DNA of 64,000 bases. Origin: Rhodobacteraceae bacterium UBA3069. GTDB lineage: Bacteria; Pseudomonadota; Alphaproteobacteria; Rhodobacterales; Rhodobacteraceae. The notes under the pieces are model-generated. The model ran no database searches. It was not told the origin of the DNA and saw nothing but the letters and a program-made list of their open reading frames with translations. The stretch spans positions 3,960-67,959 of the forward strand of contig DFBX01000076.1 of assembly GCA_002366795.1 (NCBI GenBank), in the 5' to 3' direction. Of this stretch, positions 43,873-52,054 are shown one piece after another. Every line of letters begins with the position of its first letter. The first letter of the stretch is position 1. Made by a program: the position numbers and the translations under genes.

Positions 43873-44871
43873 ATGACAATTCGTGTCGCAATCAACGGCT
43901 TTGGCCGAATAGGAAGATGCACCCTGGGCCATGTGATCGAATCCGGTCGCAATGACATCGAGGTGGTCGCCATCAACGCCACCGGCCCGGTGGAAACCAA
44001 CGCCCATCTGCTGCGTTACGATTCGGTCCATGGCCGGTTCGGCAGCACCGTCACCGTCGGAGACGGCACCATGGACGCGGGCCGCGGCCCGATGCGGATG
44101 TTTTCCACCTACGATCCGGAAACGCTGGATTGGGAAGGCGTGGATTTGGTTCTGGAATGCTCGGGCAAGTTCAATTCCCGCGCGGCATCCGAAGTACACC
44201 TGAAGCGCGGCGCGAAAAAAGTTCTGATCTCGGCCCCCGCGAAAAACGTGGACCGCACGGTGGTATTTGGCGTGAACCACGGCGGGCTGACCGCGCAGGA
44301 TCTGGTCGTGTCGAACGGATCCTGCACCACCAACTGCCTGGCCCCGATGGCCAAGGCGCTGAACGATGCGGTCGGCATCGAATCCGGCATCATGACCACG
44401 GTGCATTCCTACACCGGCGACCAGCCCACACTGGACCGCCGCCACAGCGACCTGTACCGCGCCCGCGCCGCTGCGATGAGCATGATCCCCACATCCACCG
44501 GGGCGGCCAAGGCGATTGGCGAGGTGCTGCCAGAACTCAAGGGCAAGCTGGACGGCTCTGCGATCCGGGTGCCGACGCCGAACGTGTCTGCCGTGGACCT
44601 GACCTTTGTGGCGGGCCGCGACGTGACTGCCGCCGACATCAACGCGGTGATGGCAGGGGCGGCGAATGGCGCGATGCGCGGCATCGTCTCCTACGAGACA
44701 GAGCCGAAGGTCAGCATTGATTTCAACCACGACAGCCACTCGTGCAATTTCGCCGCCGACCAGACCCGGGTGATGGGCACCCGCCTTGTTCGCGTCATGG
44801 CCTGGTATGACAACGAATGGGGCTTTTCGTGCCGGATGGCCGACAATGCCGCGCTGATGGGGACGATCTGA
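43873..44871 (+). CDS. cbbG: glyceraldehyde-3-phosphate dehydrogenase CbbG
   Basis: A 332-residue phosphorylating GAPDH. The dinucleotide motif INGFGRIGR is at 7-15 and the catalytic Cys at 151 (SNGSCTTNC). PTSTGAAKAIGEVLPELKGKLDG and WYDNEWGFSCRM follow. The usual NAD-selecting Asp after the second strand (IND) is Ala 36 (INATG), and the LP pair common in NAD enzymes is RR (DRRHSDL, 188-194). Both changes are compatible with NADP(H) use in CO2 fixation. It lies 9 bp after cbbT. Confidence 0.94.
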   Translation: MTIRVAINGFGRIGRCTLGHVIESGRNDIEVVAINATGPVETNAHLLRYDSVHGRFGSTVTVGDGTMDAGRGPMRMFSTYDPETLDWEGVDLVLECSGKFNSRAASEVHLKRGAKKVLISAPAKNVDRTVVFGVNHGGLTAQDLVVSNGSCTTNCLAPMAKALNDAVGIESGIMTTVHSYTGDQPTLDRRHSDLYRARAAAMSMIPTSTGAAKAIGEVLPELKGKLDGSAIRVPTPNVSAVDLTFVAGRDVTAADINAVMAGAANGAMRGIVSYETEPKVSIDFNHDSHSCNFAADQTRVMGTRLVRVMAWYDNEWGFSCRMADNAALMGTI

Positions 44872-44874
44872 GCA

Positions 44875-45054
44875 ATGACCATGCCCCAGCGCTTTTTCCG
44901 CGATTTTCCGCCCGTTTTCACGCCTTTTCGCACGCTTGACGGTAGCGGCAAGGGCGCGGGCAGGGTAATCCGGGGGCAAGCGTTCCCCCCACGGGTGCGC
45001 ACCAATGGCAAAAGCCAACGGATCACCCGCGCGGACGCGCATGGACATTGCTGA
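44875..45054 (+). CDS. possible 59-codon small ORF between cbbG and cbbA
   Basis: An open frame from an ATG four bases after the cbbG stop runs for 59 codons and ends 17 bp before cbbA, nearly filling the 199-bp gap. The product would be basic (about 10 Arg, MTMPQRFFRDFPPVF at the start). I recognise no family. Against it, it uses several codons uncommon in neighbouring genes (AGG, GTA, GGA, CCA), and in high-GC DNA a stop-free stretch this long is not rare. The alternative is an untranslated spacer. Confidence 0.2.
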   Translation: MTMPQRFFRDFPPVFTPFRTLDGSGKGAGRVIRGQAFPPRVRTNGKSQRITRADAHGHC

Positions 45055-45070
45055 GTAAGGAATAAAACCA

Positions 45071-46126
45071 ATGGCACTCATCACGCTTCGACAACTCCTC
45101 GATCACGCTGCCGAACAGGGCTACGGCGTGCCGGCGTTCAACATCAACAACATGGAGCAGGGCCTGGCCATCATGGAAGCGGCCAAGGCCGTGGATGCTC
45201 CGGTGATCCTGCAAGCATCGCGCGGCGCACGTAAATACGCCGGCGACATCATGTTGCGCCACATGGTGCAGGCGTTGTCGGAAATGTATCCAGATATTCC
45301 GGTCTGTATACACCAGGACCACGGCAACAACGAAGCCACCTGCGCCAGCGCCATCCGCCACGGGTTCACGTCGGTGATGATGGACGGCTCGCTTGAGGCC
45401 GACATGAAAACGCCCGCCTCTTACGAATATAACGTCAACATCACCAAGGCCGTGACCGACCTGGCCCATTGGGTTGGCGCCAGCGTAGAGGGCGAGTTGG
45501 GTGTTCTGGGATCGCTGGAAACCGGCGAGGCCGCAGCCGAGGATGGATCGGGCGCCGAGGGCAAACTGTCCCACGATCAGCTGCTGACCGACCCCGACCA
45601 AGCCGTCGATTTCGTCAGGAAAACCAAGTGCGACGCACTGGCCATTGCCTGCGGCACCTCGCACGGCGCGTATAAATTCACCCGCAAGCCCGATGGCGAC
45701 ATCCTGGCGATGGACACGATCAAGGCGATCAACTCCAAGCTGCCGGGCACGCACCTTGTGATGCATGGCTCGTCTTCGGTGCCGCAATACCTTCAAGACT
45801 TGATCAACGCCTATGGCGGCGAGATGCCGCAAACCTATGGCGTGCCCGTCGAGGAGATCGAAAAGGGCATCAAGATGGGTGTGCGCAAGGTCAATATCGA
45901 CACCGATTGCCGGATGGCCCTGACCGGCCAGTTCCGCAAGGTCGCGACCGAGAAACCCTCGGAATTCGACCCCCGCAAGTTCCTGATCCCCGCCATGGAG
46001 GAGATGGAAAAACTTTGCCGCGACCGTTTCGAACGGTTCGGCACCGCAGGCCATGCCAGCAAGATCAAGGTGATCTCGATGGATGACATGGCCGCCCGCT
46101 ATGAAAGCGGGTCCCTCGATCCGTAA
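45071..46126 (+). CDS. cbbA: class II fructose-bisphosphate aldolase CbbA
   Basis: A 351-residue zinc-dependent aldolase condensing triose phosphates to fructose-1,6- and sedoheptulose-1,7-bisphosphate. GYGVPAFNINNMEQ, CIHQDHGNN (zinc His, catalytic Asp), ACGTSHGAYKF, THLVMHGSSSV and KVNIDTDCRMALTGQ carry the metal and phosphate sites. Its position before cbbM is that of cbbII operons. AAGGA lies before the ATG. Confidence 0.95.
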   Translation: MALITLRQLLDHAAEQGYGVPAFNINNMEQGLAIMEAAKAVDAPVILQASRGARKYAGDIMLRHMVQALSEMYPDIPVCIHQDHGNNEATCASAIRHGFTSVMMDGSLEADMKTPASYEYNVNITKAVTDLAHWVGASVEGELGVLGSLETGEAAAEDGSGAEGKLSHDQLLTDPDQAVDFVRKTKCDALAIACGTSHGAYKFTRKPDGDILAMDTIKAINSKLPGTHLVMHGSSSVPQYLQDLINAYGGEMPQTYGVPVEEIEKGIKMGVRKVNIDTDCRMALTGQFRKVATEKPSEFDPRKFLIPAMEEMEKLCRDRFERFGTAGHASKIKVISMDDMAARYESGSLDP

Positions 46127-46128
46127 TT

Positions 46129-46142
46129 GCGGCTAGGGCCGC
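46129..46142 (+). other. short stem-loop between cbbA and cbbM
   Basis: GCGGC-TAGG-GCCGC forms a five-base-pair hairpin in the 34-bp gap. Without a U-tract it is not a terminator; it may mark an RNA processing or stability point upstream of cbbM. Confidence 0.4.
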
Positions 46143-46160
46143 CCAACAGGAGACTACACA

Positions 46161-47549
46161 ATGGACCAGTCAAACCGTTACGCCCGTCTTGACCTGAAAG
46201 AGGAAGACCTGATCGCAGGTGGCAAGCATGTGCTTGTCGCCTACATCATGAAACCGAAAGCAGGCTTTGACGGATACCTGGCCACGGCGGCCCACTTCGC
46301 AGCAGAAAGCTCCACCGGAACCAATGTGGACGTGTCCACGACAGACGATTTCACCCGCGGCGTCGATGCCCTTGTCTATGAGATCGACGAAGCGAAGGAG
46401 GTCATGAAAATCGCCTATCCGGTGGAGCTGTTCGACCGCAACATTACGGACGGGCGTGCGATGATCTGTTCGTTCCTGACGCTGGCGATCGGCAATAACC
46501 AAGGCATGGGCGATGTCGAATATGCCAAGATGCACGATTTCTACGTGCCACCCGAATTCCTGCGCCTGTTCGACGGGCCGTCCACCACGATCGCCGATAT
46601 GTGGCGCGTGCTGGGACGCCCGCATGTCGATGGCGGGTTCATCGTCGGCACCATCATCAAGCCGAAACTGGGCCTGCGCCCGCAGCCCTTTGCCGATGCC
46701 TGCTATGATTTCTGGCTGGGTGGCGATTTCATCAAAAATGACGAACCGCAGGGCAACCAGCTGTTCGCGCCGATGAAGGAAACCATGCCGCTGGTCGCCG
46801 ACGCGATGAAACGCGCGCAGGACGCCACCGGAGAGGCAAAGCTGTTTTCCGCCAATATCACCGCCGACGATCCGTTCGAAATGATCGCGCGCGGCGAGTA
46901 TATCCTTGAAACCTTTAAGGATAATGCCGATCACGTCGCGTTTCTGGTCGATGGCTACGTGACCGGCCCGGCCGCCATCACCACCGCCCGCCGCCAGTTT
47001 CCGCGCCAGTATCTGCACTATCACCGTGCGGGCCACGGGGCTGTAACCTCGCCCCAATCGATGCGCGGTTACACCGCTTTCGTTCTGTCGAAAATGGCGC
47101 GGATGCAGGGTGCGTCGGGCATCCACACCGGCACCATGGGTTTCGGCAAGATGGAAGGCGAAAATGCCGACAAGCTGATGGCCTACATGATCACCGACGA
47201 CAGTGCCGACGGGCCGTTCTATCATCAGGAATGGGCGGGCATGAACCCGACCACGCCGATCATCTCGGGCGGGATGAACGCGCTGCGGATGCCCGGTTTC
47301 TTCCAGAACCTCGGTCATTCCAACCTTGTGTTGACCGCTGGCGGGGGCTCTTTCGGGCATATTGATGGTGCTGCGGCTGGGGCCACGTCCCTGCGTCAGG
47401 CCGAACAGTGCTGGAAAGAGGGCGCAGACCCGCTGGAATTCGCCAAGGATCACAAGGAGTTCGCCCGCGCCTTCGAAAGCTTCCCCGGCGACGCGGACAA
47501 AATTTACCCCGGCTGGCGCGAAGCCCTTCGCATCAACTCGGCCGCGTAA
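46161..47549 (+). CDS. cbbM: form II ribulose-1,5-bisphosphate carboxylase/oxygenase CbbM
   Basis: A 462-residue form II RuBisCO, which needs no small subunit. All key residues are present: Lys 167 and Lys 169 (IIKPKLGL), the carbamylated Lys 192 with Asp 194 and Glu 195 (GGDFIKNDEPQGNQ), His 288 (HYHRAGHGAVTSP) and loop-6 Lys 330 (TMGFGKMEGE). These are one residue later than in the Rhodospirillum rubrum enzyme. AGGAG precedes the ATG. Form II enzymes have low CO2/O2 specificity and suit high-CO2, low-oxygen growth. No cbbLS is present in the window. Confidence 0.98.
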   Translation: MDQSNRYARLDLKEEDLIAGGKHVLVAYIMKPKAGFDGYLATAAHFAAESSTGTNVDVSTTDDFTRGVDALVYEIDEAKEVMKIAYPVELFDRNITDGRAMICSFLTLAIGNNQGMGDVEYAKMHDFYVPPEFLRLFDGPSTTIADMWRVLGRPHVDGGFIVGTIIKPKLGLRPQPFADACYDFWLGGDFIKNDEPQGNQLFAPMKETMPLVADAMKRAQDATGEAKLFSANITADDPFEMIARGEYILETFKDNADHVAFLVDGYVTGPAAITTARRQFPRQYLHYHRAGHGAVTSPQSMRGYTAFVLSKMARMQGASGIHTGTMGFGKMEGENADKLMAYMITDDSADGPFYHQEWAGMNPTTPIISGGMNALRMPGFFQNLGHSNLVLTAGGGSFGHIDGAAAGATSLRQAEQCWKEGADPLEFAKDHKEFARAFESFPGDADKIYPGWREALRINSAA

Positions 47550-47555
47550 TATATG

Positions 47556-47581
47556 GGGGGTGCGGGATGGCCCGCGCCCCC
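47556..47581 (+). other. strong stem-loop after cbbM
   Basis: GGGGGTGCGGG pairs with CCCGCGCCCCC (one G-T wobble) around ATGG, seven bases after the cbbM stop. No U-tract follows, and cbbE starts 20 bp later. A 3' hairpin could stabilise the cbbM message against exonucleases, raising RuBisCO relative to downstream genes. Confidence 0.65.
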
Positions 47582-47601
47582 TGCACAAACAGGAGAGATC
47601 C

Positions 47602-48285
47602 ATGTCCTTCGACCGTTCCATCAAGATCGCCCCGTCGATCCTTTCCGCCGATTTCGCCAATTTTGGTCAAGAAATTCAATGTATTGAGGCGCAGGGATGC
47701 GACTGGGTGCATGTGGATGTGATGGACGGGCATTTCGTGCCGAACCTCACCTTCGGCCCGCCCTTGGTGGCCGCGATCCGGCCCCATGTGAAAACCGTGA
47801 TGGACGTCCACTTGATGATTTCCCCGGTAGATCAATACATTGACGCCTATGCGCAGGCTGGTGCCGATGTGATCACCGCCCATTATGAGGCGACGCCGCA
47901 TATCCACCGCACCATGCAGGCGATCCGCGCGGCGGGCTGCAAGGCCGGTCTGGCGCTGAACCCGGCCACCCCGGCAGAGGTGTGTGAATACCTGCTGGAT
48001 ATGGTTGACCTGATCTGCGTGATGACCGTGAACCCCGGCTTTGGCGGGCAAAAGTTCATTCATTCCCAGATAGATAAGGTAAAAAGGCTGCGCGCCATGA
48101 TCGGTGATCGCCCGATCCATATCGAGATTGACGGCGGTGTTACCCCCGAAACCGCACCGCTGGTCGCGGCGGCAGGCGCCGATGTGCTGGTCGCAGGGTC
48201 GGCCGTGTTCAAGGGTGGTTCGGTTCAGAAACCCGCGCCCTATGGCGAGAATATCCGCGCGATACGAGCTGCCGCGCAGGCTTAA
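47602..48285 (+). CDS. cbbE: ribulose-phosphate 3-epimerase CbbE
   Basis: A 227-residue TIM-barrel epimerase interconverting xylulose- and ribulose-5-phosphate, feeding CbbP. IAPSILSADFANFGQE, HVDVMDGHFVPNLTFGP (metal His/Asp), VHLMISPVDQYI, VMTVNPGFGGQKFI and EIDGGVTPETAP with AGSAVFKGG are all present. GGAGAGA precedes the ATG at 47602; a long upstream in-frame extension overlaps cbbM and is not used. Confidence 0.95.
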   Translation: MSFDRSIKIAPSILSADFANFGQEIQCIEAQGCDWVHVDVMDGHFVPNLTFGPPLVAAIRPHVKTVMDVHLMISPVDQYIDAYAQAGADVITAHYEATPHIHRTMQAIRAAGCKAGLALNPATPAEVCEYLLDMVDLICVMTVNPGFGGQKFIHSQIDKVKRLRAMIGDRPIHIEIDGGVTPETAPLVAAAGADVLVAGSAVFKGGSVQKPAPYGENIRAIRAAAQA

Positions 48286-48344
48286 GGTTTTGACTAAGAA
48301 CGGAAAATTAACGCGGGTCAGCCCGCGAACAAGGAAGGTTTGCG

Positions 48345-48989
48345 ATGAAAACGGTGGTTTTTGATCTAGACGGAACGCTGATCGACTCAGCCCCCGGCAT
48401 CCGCGCGGCGGTCAATAAAATGCTGGAGGGTCAGGGGCTTGCGCCGCTTGATCTGGCGACCGTGACATCATTTATCGGCCATGGCCTGCCAAAGCTGGTC
48501 GCACGTGTGATCGGCCATGTCGGGCTGGATGTGGCCTGCCAGGATGCGCTGACAGCGGAAACGCTGGCGCTGTATAACGCCGATCCGGTGTTTGAAACTG
48601 TGCTATATCCCGGTGTCGAGGGAACTCTCAAGCATCTGAAAAAAAACGGTTTTCGCATCGGGCTTTGCACCAACAAGCCGCTGACCGCGACGCTGGAAAT
48701 CATCGGGCCGATGGGACTGGACGGGTTTCTGGATGAAATCGTGGGGGGCGATAGCCTTTCGGTGAAAAAGCCCGACCCGGCCCCGCTGATCGAGACATTT
48801 GAACGGCTTGGCGCGCGTGGGCCTTACGTGGGCGACAGCGAGGTAGACGCCGAAACCGCACATCGTGCAGACACGGATTTTGCCCTGTTCACAGGAGGTT
48901 ACCGTAAAACCCCGATCAACGAACTTCCCCACAAATACGCATTTTCCCATTTCGACGAGTTGACCCAATACATGGAGGCCGCACTGTGA
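48345..48989 (+). CDS. cbbZ: phosphoglycolate phosphatase CbbZ
   Basis: A 214-residue HAD-superfamily phosphatase. FDLDGTLIDSAPGI holds the nucleophile and acid/base Asp near residue 7. TSF and LCTNKPLTATLEII give motif II, and KKPDPAPLIETFERL with YVGDSEVDAETAHRA complete motifs III and IV. It removes 2-phosphoglycolate produced by RuBisCO oxygenation. Its stop overlaps the start of cbbY by four bases. Confidence 0.92.
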   Translation: MKTVVFDLDGTLIDSAPGIRAAVNKMLEGQGLAPLDLATVTSFIGHGLPKLVARVIGHVGLDVACQDALTAETLALYNADPVFETVLYPGVEGTLKHLKKNGFRIGLCTNKPLTATLEIIGPMGLDGFLDEIVGGDSLSVKKPDPAPLIETFERLGARGPYVGDSEVDAETAHRADTDFALFTGGYRKTPINELPHKYAFSHFDELTQYMEAAL

Positions 48990-49678
48990 TCACAGCCCTG
49001 ATATTCGACGTGGATGGCACGCTTGCCGAAACCGAAGAGGCGCACCGCGCCGCGTTCAACGCCACTTTCGATGCCTGGGGTCTGGGCTGGCACTGGACCC
49101 GCGACCACTACGCCGAGCTTTTGAAAACCACCGGCGGTAAAGAACGCGTGCGCCGGTTTCAGACCGATTTGGCGGCAAATGCCCGCCGCCTGTCCGGTGA
49201 TGAAATCGCCGCATTCCATGCCGAAAAAACAAAAGCTTACGCCGATATCCTGGGCCGCGGAGAACTGACCCTGCGCGCTGGCGTTAAGGATTTGGTGGCC
49301 ACCGCACGGAACGAAGGGTTAACGCTGGCCATCGCGACCACGACCAACACCCCGAACGTGGATGCGCTGTGCCAGTGCTGCTGGGGCACACCCGCCACCG
49401 AGGTGTTCGACGTGATCGCCGCAGGCGACATGGTGCAGGCCAAGAAACCCGCGCCGGACGTGTTTTTGCTGGCCCTTGAAAAGGAAAATATCAAGCCGGA
49501 TCAAGCCATTGCATTCGAAGACAGCCGCAATGGTCTGTTGTCTGCAAAGGGCGCGCACCTGCGCACCGTGGTTACGCCCTCGGCCTATACGCAGGCCGAT
49601 GATTTCAGCGAAGCCGACCAAGTGGTCCCGACGTTGGAGGGTTGGCACTGGTCCCGCATGGCGGAAATAGTGGGCTAA
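48986..49678 (+). CDS. cbbY: HAD phosphatase CbbY (xylulose-1,5-bisphosphate removal)
   Basis: A 230-residue HAD subfamily IA enzyme with IFDVDGTLAETEEAHR, the CbbY signature KTTGGKERVRRF in the cap, IATTTNTPNV, AKKPAPDVFLLALE and AFEDSRNGLLSAKGA. CbbY of Rhodobacter sphaeroides dephosphorylates xylulose-1,5-bisphosphate, a RuBisCO misfire product and inhibitor. It ends the operon. No activase gene (cbbX) is nearby, which fits a form II system. Confidence 0.93.
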   Translation: MITALIFDVDGTLAETEEAHRAAFNATFDAWGLGWHWTRDHYAELLKTTGGKERVRRFQTDLAANARRLSGDEIAAFHAEKTKAYADILGRGELTLRAGVKDLVATARNEGLTLAIATTTNTPNVDALCQCCWGTPATEVFDVIAAGDMVQAKKPAPDVFLLALEKENIKPDQAIAFEDSRNGLLSAKGAHLRTVVTPSAYTQADDFSEADQVVPTLEGWHWSRMAEIVG

Positions 49679-49731
49679 CGGGAGCATCCGCTTCCATGGA
49701 TTCGGTAAAACCCCCCCTTGATCCATGAAAG

Positions 49732-49756
49732 TTAACCATTCTTGCCGACTGGTTAA
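49732..49756. repeat. inverted repeat upstream of the deacylase gene
   Basis: TTAACCA (49732-49738) and TGGTTAA (49750-49756) flank 11 bp in the 176-bp gap after cbbY. The low GC content argues against a terminator. It could be an operator; TTAACC half-sites are also seen in CtrA-type motifs, although the usual TTAA-N7-TTAA spacing is not met. No function is assigned. Confidence 0.35.
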
Positions 49757-49854
49757 TGTTTCACCGCGCGCAGGGTCAAAATAAATCACTTGGGGCCGAA
49801 GGGGCTTGGAACCCGCCCACACCCGCCGCATAGTCGGACGGATGGAGGTGCGGC

Positions 49855-51138
49855 ATGGAACTGGCTGACAGATTGATGGCGGAAATCGAGGCGCGGCAGG
49901 GTGACCTGATCGCGCTGACGCAAGACCTGATCCGCATCCCGACGCTGAATCCGCCCGGAGACAACTATCTTGAAATCTGCGCCTATCTTGAGACGCGGTT
50001 GAAGGCCAAGGGGTTCGACGTGACTATGGTGCGCGCGGAAGGTGCCGCCGGTGACAGCGACCGTTACCCGCGCTGGAACGTGATCGCGCGGCGGACAGGT
50101 GCGCACAAGGGCGATTGCGTGCATTTCAACAGCCATATCGACGTGGTCGAGGTCGGGCGCGGCTGGACGGTGGACCCGTTCGGTGGCGAATTGAAGGACG
50201 GCAAGATTTACGGGCGCGGCGCCTGCGACATGAAGGGTGGTCTTGCCGCCTCGATCATCGCGACCGAAGTGTTCTGCGACCTGGTGCCGGATTTCGCCGG
50301 CGCGGTGGAAATCAGCGGCACGGCGGACGAGGAATCCGGCGGCTTCGGCGGGGTGGCCTACCTGGCCGAAAAGGGCTGGTTCAACCCCGACCGTGTGCAG
50401 CATGTCATTATTCCCGAGCCGCTGAACAAGGACCGCATCTGTCTTGGCCACCGCGGCGTATGGTGGGCGGAAATCGAAACCCACGGGGAAATTGCCCATG
50501 GTTCGATGCCGTTTCTTGGCGATTGCGCGGTGCGGCACATGGGTGCCGTGATGCACAAGATGGAGGAAACCCTGTTCCCCGCCCTTGCACGAAAACGCAC
50601 CGAAATGCCTGTGGTACCCGAAGGGGCCAAGCAATCGACGCTGAACATCAACTCTATCCACGGCGGAGAGGCAGAGCGCCCCGTTGACTACACCGGAATG
50701 CCCGCCCCCTGCGTGCCCGACAGCTGCCGCATGATCATCGACCGCCGCTTTCTAATTGAAGAAAACATCGACGAGGTCCGCGAAGAAGTGCTTGGCCTGC
50801 TGCGCGACCTGGCCGAAAAGCGCGAGAACTTCCGCTATGACGTGCGCGAACTGTTCCGCGTGCTGCCCACCATGACTGAAAAAGACGCACCCGTGGTGAC
50901 CACGGTGGCCGATGCGATCGGGCAGGTGATGGGCAAGGTGCCAGAATATGTCGTCTCGCCCGGCACCTACGACCAGAAACATATCGACCGGATCGGCAAG
51001 CTGCAGAACTGTATCGCTTACGGCCCCGGTATCTTGGACCTGGCGCATAAGCCCGACGAATACGTGGGTGTGGAAGATATGCTGGACAGTGCCAAGGTTA
51101 TGGCGCGCGCGCTGCTTGAACTCTGCCCCGCGCCCTGA
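49855..51138 (+). CDS. ArgE/DapE-family M20 deacylase
   Basis: A 427-residue metallopeptidase-fold amidohydrolase. HFNSHIDVVEVGRGW carries the first zinc His and catalytic Asp. GRGACDMKGGLAAS holds the bridging Asp, and SGTADEESGGFGG the general-base Glu and zinc Glu. SPGTYDQKHIDRIG near the end supplies the last His. The family includes acetylornithine deacetylase and succinyl-diaminopimelate desuccinylase, but standalone members act on many N-acyl amino acids or dipeptides. The gene is alone and not near arg or dap genes, so its substrate is open. Confidence 0.85.
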   Translation: MELADRLMAEIEARQGDLIALTQDLIRIPTLNPPGDNYLEICAYLETRLKAKGFDVTMVRAEGAAGDSDRYPRWNVIARRTGAHKGDCVHFNSHIDVVEVGRGWTVDPFGGELKDGKIYGRGACDMKGGLAASIIATEVFCDLVPDFAGAVEISGTADEESGGFGGVAYLAEKGWFNPDRVQHVIIPEPLNKDRICLGHRGVWWAEIETHGEIAHGSMPFLGDCAVRHMGAVMHKMEETLFPALARKRTEMPVVPEGAKQSTLNINSIHGGEAERPVDYTGMPAPCVPDSCRMIIDRRFLIEENIDEVREEVLGLLRDLAEKRENFRYDVRELFRVLPTMTEKDAPVVTTVADAIGQVMGKVPEYVVSPGTYDQKHIDRIGKLQNCIAYGPGILDLAHKPDEYVGVEDMLDSAKVMARALLELCPAP

Positions 51139-51145
51139 GCCAATA

Positions 51146-51190
51146 GCCTTTCATTGTTCTGAAAATACCGTGGGGAGCGCGAGGGGCTAG
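51146..51190 (-). repeat. extragenic repeat, copy 2 (inverted orientation)
   Basis: On the minus strand this reads GGTATTTTCAGAACAATGAA followed by AGGC, almost identical to the copy at 59241. It lies in the short gap between the convergent deacylase and panC genes, partly over a palindrome. Confidence 0.7.
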
Positions 51191-51198
51191 CCCCTCGC
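51179..51198. terminator. palindrome between convergent deacylase and panC genes
   Basis: GCGAGGGGCTAGCCCCTCGC is a perfect 20-bp palindrome in the 73-bp gap between two convergent stops. It can form a hairpin on both transcripts, although no clear U-tract follows on either side. Confidence 0.5.
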
Positions 51199-51211
51199 TT
51201 GCGCCGGCGCA

Positions 51212-52054
51212 TCACACTGCAATGTTGTCGATCAGGCGGATACCGGCCAGCCATGCGGCGGCGAAAAGGCGGCATTCGCCGGTCAGCTTGTCATGCTGGA
51301 TCAGGGACGCGGCATCGCGCAGGTCAAGGTATTCGATCTCGGTAAACCCTGCCGCTTTCAGGCGTTTCTCGGCATCGGGCATCAGCGCGGACATGGACCC
51401 GCCCGCGCGCAGGGCCTCGGCCATGTCCTCCATCACCTCGGCCAGTTTGGGGGCGTGGATGCGGGCGCGGTCGGACAAAAGCAGGTTGCGCGAGGACATG
51501 GCAAGCCCGTCTTCCTCGCGGATGGTGAGGCAGCCGATAACCTCGATATCAATGTCCAGATCGCGGGCCATGCGGGTGACGACCTGCAATTGCTGCCAGT
51601 CCTTCTGCCCGAAATAGGCCCGATCCGCCGCGGTTTGGCCGAACAGCTTGGCGACCACCGTCGCCACCCCGTCGAAATGCCCCGGACGGTGCGCGCCACA
51701 CAGCACGTCAGTCAGGCCGGACACGGACACATTGGTGGCAAAGCCGTCCGGGTACATCTGTTCGCCATCCGGCACATAGATCACGTCCACCCCGATGGGG
51801 GCCAGTTTCTTGGCATCCTCATGTTCGGTGCGGGGATAGTTTTTCAGGTCATCGGGATTGTTGAACTGCTTGGGGTTCACGAAAATCGTGACGATCACGC
51901 GGTCGCAATCGGCCCGGGCGGCCCGTGCAAGCGACAGATGACCCTGATGCAGCGCGCCCATGGTGGGTACAACGCCGATGGTTGCGCCCTCGCGGTGCCA
52001 TTGCCGCGTCAGGGCGCGCAATTCGGGCAAGGTGCGGATGATCGGCGCGCTCAT
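51212..52054 (-). CDS. panC: pantoate--beta-alanine ligase PanC
   Basis: A 280-residue enzyme making pantothenate from pantoate, beta-alanine and ATP. VPTMGALHQGHLSLARAA holds the HxGH ATP motif. VTIFVNPKQFNNPDDLKNYPRTEHED, AHRPGHFDGVATVVAKL and AYFGQKDWQQLQVV are family blocks, and EDGLAMSSRNLLLS is the KMSKS-like loop. It is translationally coupled to panB by a 4-bp overlap. Pantothenate feeds CoA synthesis. Confidence 0.96.
   Translation of the reverse strand: MSAPIIRTLPELRALTRQWHREGATIGVVPTMGALHQGHLSLARAARADCDRVIVTIFVNPKQFNNPDDLKNYPRTEHEDAKKLAPIGVDVIYVPDGEQMYPDGFATNVSVSGLTDVLCGAHRPGHFDGVATVVAKLFGQTAADRAYFGQKDWQQLQVVTRMARDLDIDIEVIGCLTIREEDGLAMSSRNLLLSDRARIHAPKLAEVMEDMAEALRAGGSMSALMPDAEKRLKAAGFTEIEYLDLRDAASLIQHDKLTGECRLFAAAWLAGIRLIDNIAV

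Noticed and set aside
43261..45084. Minus-strand open frame of 607 codons over cbbT and cbbG
   Set aside because: It is antisense to two well-identified enzymes, and its low-complexity composition is typical of antisense high-GC frames.
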